DNA of 64,000 nt, taken from positions 372,001-436,000 of the forward strand of contig NZ_BEWA01000012.1 in NCBI RefSeq assembly GCF_003112535.1, read 5' to 3'. Each line of letters opens with the position of its first letter. Position 1 is the stretch's first letter. The notes under the pieces were generated by a model, which was not told the DNA's origin, did no database searches, and saw only the letters and a list, made by a program, of their open reading frames with translations. Origin of the DNA: Streptomyces rishiriensis. Its GTDB lineage: Bacteria > Actinomycetota > Actinomycetes > Streptomycetales > Streptomycetaceae. This document shows, piece by piece, positions 42,094 to 50,954 of the stretch. The translations under genes and the position numbers were made by a program.

Positions 42094-43572
42094 CTAGACG
42101 AAGAGGCTCAATACGGCCGCCATCGCGAACCCGGCCACGGAGAGCACCGTCTCCAGCACGGTCCACGTCCTGAGCGTGTCGCGCTCACTGATGCCGAAGT
42201 ACTTGGCCACCATCCAGAACCCGCCGTCGTTGACGTGGCTGGCGAAGATCGAGCCCGCCGAGACGGCCGTGATGACGAGGGCCGCGAAGGCCTGCGAGTG
42301 GTCGCCCCCGGCGAGCAGCGGCGCCACGATGCCCGCCGTCGTCACGATGGCCACCGTCGCCGAGCCCTGGGCGACTCGCAGCACCACCGAGATCAGGTAG
42401 GAGAGCACGATCACCGGCAGGCCGACGTCGTGGAAGGTGTCCGAGAGAGCCTGGGCCACCCCGCTCGCCTTCAGGACGGCGCCGAAGACCCCGCCCGCGC
42501 CGACGACCAGCAGGATGTTGCCGACCGGCTTCAGCGAGGCCGTCGAGACCGTCTCCAGCGACTTGCGGGACCAGCCGCGCCGGATGCCCAGCAGGTAGTA
42601 GGCGAGCAGCAGGGCGATGGTCAGCGCCACGAACGGGCTGCCGAAGAACTCGATCACCGAGCGGCCCGTGGAGGGGTCCAGGGCGATCGAGGAGAACGTG
42701 GCGGCGAGGATCAGCACCAGCGGCGTCCCGATGATCCCGACGACCGTGCCGAGCGGCACCGGGTCCTCGCGCGGCGCCACGCCCTGCGCCCGCTGCTCCT
42801 CGACGACGGCCTGCTTCGCCTCCGCCGCCGCCTCGACCATGTCCTGCGGCACGGCGACGAAGATGCGGCGGCCGACCCACGCCGCGTACGCCCAGGCCGC
42901 GAGCACCGCCGGGACGCCGCAGACGACGCCCATGAGGATGACCCAGCCGAGGTCCACGTGGAGCAGTCCGGCGGCCGCGACGGGGCCGGGGTGCGGCGGC
43001 AGGAACGCGTGCGTCATCGACAGACCGGCGAGCAGCGGCAGGCAGTACAGCAGGATCGACTTCCCGCCCCGCCGCGCGGCCGCGTAGACGATCGGGGCGA
43101 GCACGAAGATGCCGACGTCGAAGAAGACCGGGATGCCGAAGATCAGGCCGGTGAGTCCCATGGCGAGGGGCGCGCGCCGCTCGCCGAACAGGCCGAGCAG
43201 CCGGGACGCCAGCACCTCGGCGCCGCCGCTGACTTCGAGGACCGCGCCGAGCATCGTGCCCAGGCCGATGATGATCGCGACATGGCCGAGGATGCCGCCC
43301 ATGCCGGACTCGACGGTGGAGACGGCGTCCGAGCGCTGGACGGTGCCGAAGAGCTCGGTCACGGACAGGCCGGCCAGCAGGCCGACGGCTATGGAGACGG
43401 CCAGCAGGGCCACGAAGGGCTGGAGTCTGACCTTGATGATCAGGTAGAGGAGGAGGGCGATGCCGAGGGCGGCGACCGTCAGGAGGCCTGCGGTGCCGTC
43501 GATCAGCAGGAGCAGCCCGCCGGTGTGGGGCGGGGCCTCGGCGGGTGCGGCCGCCGCGAACGAGGGGGACAT
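42094..43572 (-). CDS. GntP-family sugar-acid permease
   Basis: A 492-residue membrane protein with about 12-14 helices. It has the family motifs RLQPFVALLAVSIAVGLLAG, GIPVFFDVGIFVLAPIVYAA, LLYCLPLLAGLSMTHAFLPP and HPGPVAAAGLL. GntP members import gluconate and related sugar acids by proton symport. ATG 43572 follows AGAGGA. It is in the minus-strand half of a divergent catabolic locus with RidA, an IclR regulator and a KDG-type kinase, so D-glucosaminate or a related sugar acid is the likely substrate. Confidence 0.93.
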   Translation of the reverse strand: MSPSFAAAAPAEAPPHTGGLLLLIDGTAGLLTVAALGIALLLYLIIKVRLQPFVALLAVSIAVGLLAGLSVTELFGTVQRSDAVSTVESGMGGILGHVAIIIGLGTMLGAVLEVSGGAEVLASRLLGLFGERRAPLAMGLTGLIFGIPVFFDVGIFVLAPIVYAAARRGGKSILLYCLPLLAGLSMTHAFLPPHPGPVAAAGLLHVDLGWVILMGVVCGVPAVLAAWAYAAWVGRRIFVAVPQDMVEAAAEAKQAVVEEQRAQGVAPREDPVPLGTVVGIIGTPLVLILAATFSSIALDPSTGRSVIEFFGSPFVALTIALLLAYYLLGIRRGWSRKSLETVSTASLKPVGNILLVVGAGGVFGAVLKASGVAQALSDTFHDVGLPVIVLSYLISVVLRVAQGSATVAIVTTAGIVAPLLAGGDHSQAFAALVITAVSAGSIFASHVNDGGFWMVAKYFGISERDTLRTWTVLETVLSVAGFAMAAVLSLFV

Positions 43573-43736
43573 GGGGGTCCTCTGGTCGGGTGCATCGGGC
43601 TTTCGGGCAGGGGGGATCGCGGCACGGCGCACCCCTGCGGCGGGGGCGCCGTGCCGTGCGGCCGTACCGGGTACGGGGCGAGGCGGGTGTCAGCGGGAGA
43701 GGGGTGTCGGCCGGGCAGCCGTCGGCCGGGCGGCCG

Positions 43737-44147
43737 TCAGCCGAGGACGGCGAGCGCGTCGATCTCGACCAGGAGGCCCGCCGGCAGGCCCACGTAGACG
43801 GTGGTGCGGGCGGCGGGCGGGGCGGTGAGGGCCTGCTCCTCGAAGTAGGCGTCGTAGAGCTCGTTGAACTCGGCGAAGTGCGCGGTGTCGGTCAGGTAGA
43901 CGCGGATCATCATCACGTCGTCCCAGCCCGCCCCGCCCTCCCGCAGGATCGCCTTGACGTTGGCGAGGGTCTGCAGGGTCTGTTCGCGCAGGGTGGGCCC
44001 GGCGGGGGCCGGGGGCTTGCCCGGCTCGGCGGGGAGGAAGCCGACCTGGCCCGCCACCTGCAGGATGTTGCCCTTCCTCACGCCGTGCGAGAACTTCGCG
44101 GGCGGTGTCGTGTGCGTGCTGGGGGTGAGCGCGGTCTTGTCGGTCAT
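43737..44147 (-). CDS. RidA-family enamine/imine deaminase
   Basis: A 136-residue Rid/YjgF protein. Motifs: FSHGVRKGNILQVAGQVGFL, TLQTLANVKAILREGGAGWD, MMIRVYLTDTAHFAEFNELY and the arginine-bearing ARTTVYVGLPAGLLVEIDA. RidA enzymes hydrolyse 2-aminoacrylate-type enamines released by PLP dehydratases. A PLP dehydratase-type gene is encoded on the other arm of this locus, which explains its presence. Seven bases from the IclR gene. Confidence 0.92.
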   Translation of the reverse strand: MTDKTALTPSTHTTPPAKFSHGVRKGNILQVAGQVGFLPAEPGKPPAPAGPTLREQTLQTLANVKAILREGGAGWDDVMMIRVYLTDTAHFAEFNELYDAYFEEQALTAPPAARTTVYVGLPAGLLVEIDALAVLG

Positions 44148-44154
44148 GCGGCGT

Positions 44155-44922
44155 TCATTCCTTCGCGGCTTGCGTGATCGGGTTTCTGCCGGAGTACTCG
44201 CCGCTGACGGCGTCCGCCGCGCGGCGCACCAGCGGGAGCAGGGTGAGGAGTTCGTCGGCGGTGACGACGACGTTCGGCGCGGAGACCGACATCGCGGCGA
44301 CCACCCGGCCGTCGGCGCCCCGGATCGGCGCGGCGACGCAGTTGATGGACTCCTCGTGGCCGCCGAGGTCGGTGGCCCAGCCCTGTTCGCGCACCTTCTC
44401 CAGTTCCCGCAGGAACGCGGGGGCGTTGGGCGTCGAGCGGGCCGTGTACAGGGGATAGTCGAGCTTCTCGGCGACGGCCCGCCGCTCGGGCTCGGGCAGG
44501 TCGGCGAGGAGCAGCTTGGCGACGGCGGCGACCGTGATGGCGACGGGCCGGCCGATCCGCGAGTACATGCGCACCGGGTAGCGGCTCTCCACCTTGTCGA
44601 TGTACAGGACCTCGCCCTCCTCGTGGACGGCGAGGTGGACGGTGTGGCCGCAGGCCTCGTTGAGGCGGGCGAGGTGGGGGTGGGCGATCTCGCGGACGTC
44701 GAGGTTCTCCATCGCCTCCTGGGCGAGGGCGAAGAGGCGGGCGCCGAGGCGGTAGCGCTGGTCGGACTGGCGGTAGACGAGGCCGTGTTCGTGGAGGGTG
44801 CGCAGCAGCCTCAGGGCCGTCGACTTGTGGACGCCGAGGCGGTCGGCGACCTGTCCGAGGTCGGCGGGGCCTTCGGCGAGCAGCGGCAGGATGCTGAGGG
44901 CGCGGTCGACGGTCTGGCTCAT
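44155..44922 (-). CDS. IclR-family transcriptional regulator
   Basis: A 255-residue regulator. The winged helix (about 1-65, VDRALSILPLLAEGPADLGQ, VADRLGVHKSTALRLLRTLH) is followed by the IclR ligand domain (about 75-245, MYSRIGRPVAITVAAVAKLL, LGGHEESINCVAAPIRGADG). KdgR, the regulator of 2-keto-3-deoxygluconate use in enterobacteria, belongs to this family and binds KDG, which fits the neighbouring kinase. It overlaps the kinase stop as ATGA. The target is probably the dyad at 46100-46116. Confidence 0.93.
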   Translation of the reverse strand: MSQTVDRALSILPLLAEGPADLGQVADRLGVHKSTALRLLRTLHEHGLVYRQSDQRYRLGARLFALAQEAMENLDVREIAHPHLARLNEACGHTVHLAVHEEGEVLYIDKVESRYPVRMYSRIGRPVAITVAAVAKLLLADLPEPERRAVAEKLDYPLYTARSTPNAPAFLRELEKVREQGWATDLGGHEESINCVAAPIRGADGRVVAAMSVSAPNVVVTADELLTLLPLVRRAADAVSGEYSGRNPITQAAKE

Positions 44923-45959
44923 GGGGTGCGTGCCTCCTCCGGTGCGGCCGGGCCTTGCGTCCAGCCCGGGCCGAGTCGCAGTCTCCCCCACGCGGTGTCG
45001 TCGAGGGCGGCGAGCCGGTCGGCGTGGCCGCGGGACGGGGGCGTGGCGAGGTCGCCGGGGACCGTGAGGGCTGCGGCCGCCATGAGGTGCCCGTGCCGGA
45101 GCCGGTCGCGCAGGGGCAGCCCGCGCAGGGTGGCGGAGAGGAATCCGGCGGCGAAGGCGTCCCCGGCGCCGACGGCGGCGACGACGTCGACCCGCGGGGC
45201 GGGGACGTGCAGGACGCGTTCCCGTTCGAAGACGGTGGCTCCGCGCGCCCCTTGTTTGACGACGAGCACCTCGGGGCCGGGCAGCGCGGCCCGTACGGCG
45301 TCGACGCCGTCCAGTCCCCACACGTCGGCCGCCTCGTCCTCGCCGACGAACACCAGGTCGGCCCCGCGGGCCAGTTCGAGCAGGACGCGGGGGCTGTTGC
45401 CGTCCGTCCACAGCCGGGGGCGGTGGTTGACGTCGAAGGAGACGAGGGGCCGGCCGGGCCGGGGGGCGGTGAGTTCGCGCAGCAGGCCGAGGCAGTCCGC
45501 GGAGAGGGCCGCGGTGATCCCGGTGAGGTGCAGCACCCGGCCGGCGCGTACGGCGTCGAGGTCGACGGTGTCGGCGGCCATCGCGGAGGCCGCGGACCCG
45601 GCACGGTAGTAGGCGACTTCGTGGTCGTCGCCCGCCCGGTCGGCGGCGGTGCGGAAGTAGACGCCGGTGGGGCGCTCCGGGTCCCTGCGCACGGAGCCGA
45701 CGTCGACGCCGTAGGAGCCGATCGTCTCGACGAGGTGGTCGCCGAAGCCGTCCGCGCCGACCCGGCCGACCCAGCGCGCCGGGTGTCCGGCCGCCGCCAG
45801 GGCGCAGGCCACGTTGGACTCCGCGCCGCCGATGCCGCGTTCGAAGGAGGGCACGTCGGCGAGGCGGCCGGGGCGGGAGGGCAGGAGCGCGACCATGGAC
45901 TCGCCCAGCCCGACGACGTCCACGACGTCGGGGGCGTTGCCGGATCCGGTGGCGGTCAC
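44919..45959 (-). CDS. PfkB-family sugar kinase (2-keto-3-deoxygluconate kinase type)
   Basis: A 346-residue ribokinase-fold kinase: N-terminal VVGLGESMVALLPSRPGRLA, substrate lid GGAESNVACALAAAG, RTAADRAGDDHEVAYYRAGS, and the C-terminal catalytic motif VGAGDAFAAGFLSA with the general-base Asp. The opening GLGE(S/L)M pattern and YYR motif are characteristic of KDG kinases within PfkB. It would make 2-keto-3-deoxy-6-phosphogluconate. GTG 45959 faces the divergent operator region. Confidence 0.9.
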   Translation of the reverse strand: MTATGSGNAPDVVDVVGLGESMVALLPSRPGRLADVPSFERGIGGAESNVACALAAAGHPARWVGRVGADGFGDHLVETIGSYGVDVGSVRRDPERPTGVYFRTAADRAGDDHEVAYYRAGSAASAMAADTVDLDAVRAGRVLHLTGITAALSADCLGLLRELTAPRPGRPLVSFDVNHRPRLWTDGNSPRVLLELARGADLVFVGEDEAADVWGLDGVDAVRAALPGPEVLVVKQGARGATVFERERVLHVPAPRVDVVAAVGAGDAFAAGFLSATLRGLPLRDRLRHGHLMAAAALTVPGDLATPPSRGHADRLAALDDTAWGRLRLGPGWTQGPAAPEEARTP

Positions 45960-46099
45960 GATCGTCGTGGCTCCTGTGCTGGTGCGGGCGAGCGAAGCGA
46001 GACGGGGGTGGGGTCCGCCCGGCCGAAGGCTGGGGGAGGCTCCGTTGACCCGGCGTTGGCCGAGATGTTAGACAGCGCTGAGCGACATACGCAATGGGC

Positions 46100-46116
46100 G
46101 TTGCGCACGTTGCAAC
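46100..46116. promoter_or_regulatory. candidate IclR operator in the divergent promoter region
   Basis: GTTGC-N7-GCAAC is an inverted repeat, and a second overlapping one (GCAA-N6-TTGC) begins at 46091. They lie between the divergent kinase and lyase genes, 22 bases before the lyase start. The IclR protein of the locus is the obvious ligand. IclR-type sites are A/T-cored dyads of about this size. Confidence 0.6.
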
Positions 46117-46137
46117 GCTCCTGATCAGGGAGGTTCC

Positions 46138-47412
46138 ATGAGTACCGAGGCACTGGCGGCGCTCGCCGGGCTGGCCGAGGAACGCGTCGACCACCGCTTC
46201 AAGGGCCTCCCTCCGGACGCCGACGGCCTCACCGTCGGCGAGCTGGCCGCCCAGCGCCGCAACCTCTTCACCGGCGGATTCACCACCCCGGTCCTGGCCC
46301 TGTCCGCGGAGCGGCTGGAGCACAACCTCGCGCTCATGGAGACGTACGCGGCCCGGCACGGCCTCGCCTTCGCGCCGCACGGCAAGACCTCCATGGCCCC
46401 GCAGCTCTTCCGCCGGCAGCTCGAGCGCGGCGCCTGGGGCATCACCCTGGCGGTCCCGCACCAGGTGTGGGTGGCGCGCGCGTACGGCGTCCAGCGGGTC
46501 TTCCTCGCCAACGAGCTGGTGGACCCGGCCGCGCTGCGCCGGATCTCCGCCGAGCTCGACTCCGACGACGGCTTCCGCTTCGTCTGCTACGTCGACTCGG
46601 TGCGCGGCGTCGAGCTGATGGACGCGGCGCTGCGCGGCGCGCGCCGCCCGCTCGACGTCGTGGTCGAACTGGCCGCCGGCGACGGCGCCCGCACCGGCGT
46701 GCGCACGGAGCGGGAGTGCGCGGCGGTCGCCGACGCGGTGGCCGCCGTGCCCACCCTGCGGCTGGTCGGGGTGGCGGGCTACGAGGGCGAGGTCCCGGGG
46801 GCCGACCCGGAGCGGGTGCACACCTGGCTGCGGCGGCTGGTCGGCCTCGCCGCCGGCTTCGACGAGGCGGGCCGGTTCACGGACGCCGAGGAGATCGTCG
46901 TCAGCGCCGGCGGCAGCGCCTGGTTCGACGCGGTCGCCGACGTCTTCGCCGGGATCGGCGAACTCTCCCTGCCCGTGCTGAAGTTGCTGCGCTCGGGCGC
47001 GTACGTCTCGCACGACGACGGCCACTACCGCAAGCTGACGCCCTTCAACCGGGTGCCCGGGGAGGGCGCGCTGGAGCCCGCGTTCCGGCTGTGGGCCCAG
47101 GTCGTCTCGCGCCCCTCCCCCGACCAGGCGTTCGTCAACGCGGGCAAGCGCGACGCGGCCTACGACCTCGACCTGCCCGTCGCGCAGACGATCCGCCGCG
47201 ACGGCACACAGCGCCCCGCCACCGGCGTCGAGGTGACCGCGCTCTCCGACCAGCACGCCTGGCTGCGCACCACCGCCGAGGCGGACGTCGAGGTCGGCGA
47301 CTGGATCGGCCTCGGCCTGTCGCACCCCTGCACGTCCTTCGACAAGTGGCCGCTGATCCCGCTCGCCGAGGCGGACGGCACGGTCGTCGACTACATCCGC
47401 ACGTTCTTCTGA
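46138..47412 (+). CDS. PLP-dependent D-amino-acid lyase (D-threonine aldolase/D-serine or D-glucosaminate dehydratase family)
   Basis: A 424-residue fold-type III PLP enzyme. The alanine-racemase-like barrel has the PLP lysine Lys83 in APHGKTSMAPQL, with GVAGYEGEVPG and VSAGGSAWF as phosphate-binding parts. The C-terminal beta domain ends in GLSHPCTSFDKWPL, where His and Cys serve as divalent metal ligands as in D-serine dehydratase. Members dehydrate D-serine, D-threonine or D-glucosaminate. GGGAGG precedes ATG 46138. The partner genes (GntP, KDG-type kinase, KdgR-like IclR) favour D-glucosaminate to KDG plus ammonia. Confidence 0.88.
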   Translation: MSTEALAALAGLAEERVDHRFKGLPPDADGLTVGELAAQRRNLFTGGFTTPVLALSAERLEHNLALMETYAARHGLAFAPHGKTSMAPQLFRRQLERGAWGITLAVPHQVWVARAYGVQRVFLANELVDPAALRRISAELDSDDGFRFVCYVDSVRGVELMDAALRGARRPLDVVVELAAGDGARTGVRTERECAAVADAVAAVPTLRLVGVAGYEGEVPGADPERVHTWLRRLVGLAAGFDEAGRFTDAEEIVVSAGGSAWFDAVADVFAGIGELSLPVLKLLRSGAYVSHDDGHYRKLTPFNRVPGEGALEPAFRLWAQVVSRPSPDQAFVNAGKRDAAYDLDLPVAQTIRRDGTQRPATGVEVTALSDQHAWLRTTAEADVEVGDWIGLGLSHPCTSFDKWPLIPLAEADGTVVDYIRTFF

Positions 47413-47434
47413 ACCGCCCGAGCGGAGGCCGACC

Positions 47435-49060
47435 ATGGAAGACCTCGTCATCCGGGACGCCGACGTCGTCGACGGCACCGGCGCGGACTCCTACCGCGCG
47501 GACGTGGTGATCGACGAGGGCAGGATCGTCTCGATCGTCAAGGAGGCGGCGGCCGCGGGCTGTCAGCGCCCGAAGGCCGTGCGGGAGCTGGACGCGGAGG
47601 GGCTCGTCCTGTCCCCCGGCTTCATCGACATGCACGCCCACAGCGACCTGGCCCTGCTGCGCGACCCCGATCACAGCGCGAAGGCCGCCCAGGGCGTGAC
47701 CCTCGAGGTCCTCGGCCAGGACGGTCTGTCGTACGCGCCGGTGGACGGGTCCACCCTCGAAGGGGTGCGCCGGGCCATCACCGGCTGGAACGGCCCCGGC
47801 GACGACGTCGACTTCGACTGGCGGTCGGTGGGCGAGTACCTGGACCGGCTGGACCGCGGCTTCGAGGGCCGGGGCATCGCCGTCAACGCGGCCTACCTCG
47901 TCCCCCAGGGCACGGTCCGCGCCCTCGTCGTCGGCTGGGAGGACCGCCCGGCCACGCCGCGGGAGCTGGACCGGATGCGAGCGCTGGTGGCGGAGGGACT
48001 GGAGCAGGGCGCGGTCGGCCTGTCGTCCGGGCTGACGTACACGCCCGGGATGTACGCCGAGAACGCCGAACTGACCGCGCTGTGCCGGGTGGTGGCGCGG
48101 TACGGCGGCTACTACTGCCCCCACCACCGCAGTTACGGCGCTGGCGCGCTGGAGGCGTACGCGGAGATGGTGGAGCTGACCGCGAAGGCGGGCTGCGCGC
48201 TCCATCTGGCACACGCCACCATGAACTTCGGCGTGAACGAGGGCCGGGCCCCCGAGTTGCTGGCCCTGCTGGACGAGGCGCTCGACGCGGGCGCCGACAT
48301 CAGCCTCGACACCTACCCCTACACCCCCGGCTGCACCACGCTGGCGGCCCTGCTGCCCAGCTGGGCGAGCGAGGGCGGTCCGGCCGGGATCCTGCGCCGC
48401 CTGGCGGACGACGCTACGGCCGAGCGGATCCGCCACGACCTGGAGGTGACCGGCGCGGACGGCTGCCACGGGGTGCCGGTGGACTGGGAGACGATCGAGA
48501 TCTCGGGAGTGACCGACCCGGCGCTGGGCGACTTCGTGGGCCGCACGGTCCGCGCGTCGGCCGCCCGGCTCGGCGAGGCCCCGTGGACGACGGCGCGCCG
48601 TCTGCTGATCGACGACGGGCTCGGCCCGACGATCCTTCAGCACGTCGGCCACGAGGAGAACGTGCGCGCGATCATGCGCCACCGCGTCCACACCGGCGGC
48701 TCCGACGGCGTCCTGACGGGCGCGAAGCCGCACCCGCGCGCGTACGGCACCTTTCCGCGCTATCTCGGCCACTACACACGGGAGCTGGGGATCCTCACCC
48801 TGGAGGAGTGCGTGGCCCGGCTGACCGGCCGCCCGGCGGCCCGCCTCCGGCTGCCCGACCGGGGTCTGGTCCGCGAGGGGTACCGGGCCGACCTGGTGCT
48901 GTTCGATCCGCGGACGGTGGCGGCGGGCTCGACGTACGAGTCCCCGCGCACCCTGCCCACCGGCATCCCGTACGTCCTGGTCGACGGCCGCTTCGTGATC
49001 GAGGACGGCCGGCGGACGGACGTGCTGGCGGGGCGGGCGGTCCGTCGCAGTCCCATGTGA
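47435..49060 (+). CDS. N-acyl-D-amino-acid deacylase-family amidohydrolase
   Basis: A 541-residue metal-dependent hydrolase. The beta-sandwich (about 1-55 and 470-541) flanks a TIM barrel with metal ligands in FIDMHAHSDLAL, further ligands around YCPHHRSYGAGALEAYAEMV, HLAHATMNFG and the C-terminal HVGHEENVRAIMRH and GGSDGVLTG (catalytic Asp). The family removes acyl groups from D-amino acids. In this locus N-acetyl-D-glucosaminate is a plausible substrate. It follows the lyase by 22 bases and is its operon partner. Confidence 0.9.
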   Translation: MEDLVIRDADVVDGTGADSYRADVVIDEGRIVSIVKEAAAAGCQRPKAVRELDAEGLVLSPGFIDMHAHSDLALLRDPDHSAKAAQGVTLEVLGQDGLSYAPVDGSTLEGVRRAITGWNGPGDDVDFDWRSVGEYLDRLDRGFEGRGIAVNAAYLVPQGTVRALVVGWEDRPATPRELDRMRALVAEGLEQGAVGLSSGLTYTPGMYAENAELTALCRVVARYGGYYCPHHRSYGAGALEAYAEMVELTAKAGCALHLAHATMNFGVNEGRAPELLALLDEALDAGADISLDTYPYTPGCTTLAALLPSWASEGGPAGILRRLADDATAERIRHDLEVTGADGCHGVPVDWETIEISGVTDPALGDFVGRTVRASAARLGEAPWTTARRLLIDDGLGPTILQHVGHEENVRAIMRHRVHTGGSDGVLTGAKPHPRAYGTFPRYLGHYTRELGILTLEECVARLTGRPAARLRLPDRGLVREGYRADLVLFDPRTVAAGSTYESPRTLPTGIPYVLVDGRFVIEDGRRTDVLAGRAVRRSPM

Positions 49061-49082
49061 CGGAACGCCCCGCCGTCCCGCG

Positions 49083-49985
49083 TTACGGCTTGGGCAGGGT
49101 GCACCCGCTCTTGTTCAGGCTGAGCTGGTTGCCGGTGGTGAAGCAGGCCGGGATCAGGTAGGTCTCCTCGGCGTAGTTGATGCCCTCGCGGACGGTGACG
49201 TTGCCGTTCGCGTCGACCTCGCACGGGTTGTTCTCCGTGCAGCGCTCGCCGTCCTCGTTGCCGGTGTTGTTGACGGCGACGACCTTGCCGGTGGACTGGT
49301 CGATCACCGGCGAGCCGGAGGTGCCGCCGATGGTCTGGCAGGCGGAGGTGTAGCGGACCGAGTCCTTCCAGGTCCAGTCGCCCTCCTTGAGGCGGTAGAC
49401 GAACCCGTCGACGTTGCAGCTGTAGAGCCGCTTCCAGTAGCCGGACGCCACCGTGATGGCGGTGCCGGCGACCGGGTGGGTGTCCTGCACGGTCAGCGCG
49501 GAGATCCCGTACGAGCTCTTGATCGACGCGTAGGTGCTGGTGAGCTGGTAGATCGAGACGTCCGTGTCGGTCATCGTCCCGTAGGCCAGCTTGCTCGCGC
49601 GCAGGGTCGCGACCCTGGTGCCCGCGGAGTTGAGCAGGCCGAAGGTGCGGCTGGACGCCTGGTTGACGAGCACCTCGCCCGGCGCGGGGAAGCCGGTCGA
49701 CAGGCAGTGGCCGTTGGAGAGCACCAGCGCCGGGTCGGTGTCCAGGGAGCTCGGGAAGCGGATGACCGATCCGGAGCAGTTGCTGAGCGCGACGGTGCCG
49801 GCGAGGTTGACGGCCCGCAGCGCGGGAGCGGCCGCCCTGGTCCCGGCCGCCTTGGCCGGGAGGGCGGAAGCCGAGGTCGCGGCGGAGGCCGCGGGCCGGG
49901 AGCTCACCGGCGCGGCGACCGCGGGCGCCGCGCCCGCTCCGGCGACGGCCAGGGCGAAGAACGCGGCGACGAGAGGCTTTCTCAT
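49083..49985 (-). CDS. secreted trypsin-like serine protease
   Basis: A 300-residue exported protease of the chymotrypsin clan. The signal peptide is at about 1-25 (VAAFFALAVAGAGAAPAVAA). A short Ala/Ser propeptide is followed by the catalytic domain. His is in LSNGHCL, Asp in MTDTDVSIYQL, and Ser in CQTIGGTSGSPVID. Disulfide cysteines flank His and Ser. C-terminal residues include an acidic Ca-binding-like loop (EDGERCTENNPCEVDANGN). Start at ATG 49985 after GAGGGGA. It is convergent with the amidohydrolase gene. Confidence 0.93.
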   Translation of the reverse strand: MRKPLVAAFFALAVAGAGAAPAVAAPVSSRPAASAATSASALPAKAAGTRAAAPALRAVNLAGTVALSNCSGSVIRFPSSLDTDPALVLSNGHCLSTGFPAPGEVLVNQASSRTFGLLNSAGTRVATLRASKLAYGTMTDTDVSIYQLTSTYASIKSSYGISALTVQDTHPVAGTAITVASGYWKRLYSCNVDGFVYRLKEGDWTWKDSVRYTSACQTIGGTSGSPVIDQSTGKVVAVNNTGNEDGERCTENNPCEVDANGNVTVREGINYAEETYLIPACFTTGNQLSLNKSGCTLPKP

Positions 49986-50007
49986 GTGGGGGTCCCCTCT
50001 TATGACA

Positions 50008-50065
50008 GGGCGACCGGAGATCTTCCGGTCGCCCGCTGCTTTTGTCATGCGCATTGTTAGTGCGC
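50008..50065 (-). promoter_or_regulatory. hairpin and inverted repeat upstream of the protease gene
   Basis: GGGCGACCGGA pairs exactly with TCCGGTCGCCC (50008-50034), flanked by short A/T-rich segments, and GCGCA-N7-TGCGC spans 50049-50065. The first may be a terminator of the neighbouring gene or a leader hairpin, the second a promoter operator. Both are within 85 bases of the protease start. Confidence 0.5.
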
Positions 50066-50146
50066 CGAGAGGTGAGAACAAGGGTGGGTTTTCAGCCGCC
50101 GGAGGGAAGCCTTCCGCTTGGCGTCCGCACGGGCGCCCGCACCCGC

Positions 50147-50818
50147 CTACCTGCCCCCCTTGCCCCGCCCCCGGCCGCCCTTGCCCTTCCCGACCGGGGA
50201 CGGCGGAACGGAGGACGCCTCGCCCGCCGGGGCGCGTGTGACAGCCGGGGAAGGAGTGACAGCCGGGGAAGGAGTGACGGCCGGGGAGGGAGTGACGGCC
50301 GGCCGCTTCTCGGCCGTCGTGACCGCCGGCGACGGCGACTCCTCGGCGGAGGGCGACCCGCCCGCCCCCGCGGACGCCGCGGCCCCGGCGGAACCGGTCG
50401 GCGAGGGCGACGGCGCGCCGGACCCGCCCACCACTGCGTCCGGCGCCGACCGCGTACTGCCCCGCTCCCCCCGGCCGCCCCGCCCGCCCCCGTCGGACGA
50501 CCCCGACCAGGACAGGCCCACCGCCAGGACGGCCAGCACGGCCAGGGACACGAGCCCCGCCGCCCCGGCGAGGATCCTCGTCCGGCGCGCGCGCCACCCG
50601 GCCGGCGGGCGCGCGGCGCGACGGCGTTCCGCGCGTCCGCCCGTCGCCCCGGCCGGCGGAACCGGGGGAAGCCGCTGGGTCTCGTCGTACGCGTTCTCCC
50701 ACCCGTGGGCCGCCGCCGGGTCGGCGTACCGCTCATAGGGGGCCGGGTCCGTCACCGCGTACGGGTGGTACACGTTCGGCCCCACCCGGGGCGCGTCATC
50801 TTCACCTGGCCTGGACAT
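50147..50818 (-). CDS. single-pass membrane protein with Pro/Ser repeat tail
   Basis: A 223-residue protein. Residues 1-75 are cytoplasmic and charged; one helix lies near 82-105 (RILAGAAGLVSLAVLAVLAV). The rest is an exported low-complexity tail. Within it the hexapeptide PAVTPS is repeated three to four times, encoded by an 18-bp DNA repeat near 50240-50297. The C-terminus is Lys/Gly/Arg-rich. No enzyme motif is visible; it may be a cell-wall spanning anchor or a substrate of glycosylation. Confidence 0.75.
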   Translation of the reverse strand: MSRPGEDDAPRVGPNVYHPYAVTDPAPYERYADPAAAHGWENAYDETQRLPPVPPAGATGGRAERRRAARPPAGWRARRTRILAGAAGLVSLAVLAVLAVGLSWSGSSDGGGRGGRGERGSTRSAPDAVVGGSGAPSPSPTGSAGAAASAGAGGSPSAEESPSPAVTTAEKRPAVTPSPAVTPSPAVTPSPAVTRAPAGEASSVPPSPVGKGKGGRGRGKGGR

Positions 50819-50941
50819 GACCGGGATTCTAGGGACAGGCGTGACGCCTGGGACGGCCGCCGCCGACGCCGTCGGCGATAACGCACCAAATCACCCGTCT
50901 CGCGTGGCGGAAAACACGCCCCACGGAGCGTTACCGGGCCG

Positions 50942-50954
50942 TAAGCTCCCAGAC
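50942..50954 (+). promoter_or_regulatory. -10 box for a leaderless aminotransferase mRNA
   Basis: TAAGCT at 50942-50947 is followed by seven bases and the ATG at 50955, with no ribosome site between. This is the spacing expected if the transcript begins at the A of the start codon. Confidence 0.5.

Noticed and set aside
41947..43797. 616-codon plus-strand frame over the GntP permease
   Set aside because: Asp/Arg/Gln-rich shadow of a membrane protein gene with clear helices on the other strand.
44155..47478. 1107-codon minus-strand extension of the IclR frame
   Set aside because: It spans the kinase gene in another frame, the divergent promoter and the antisense of the lyase; only 44155-44922 has the IclR motifs.
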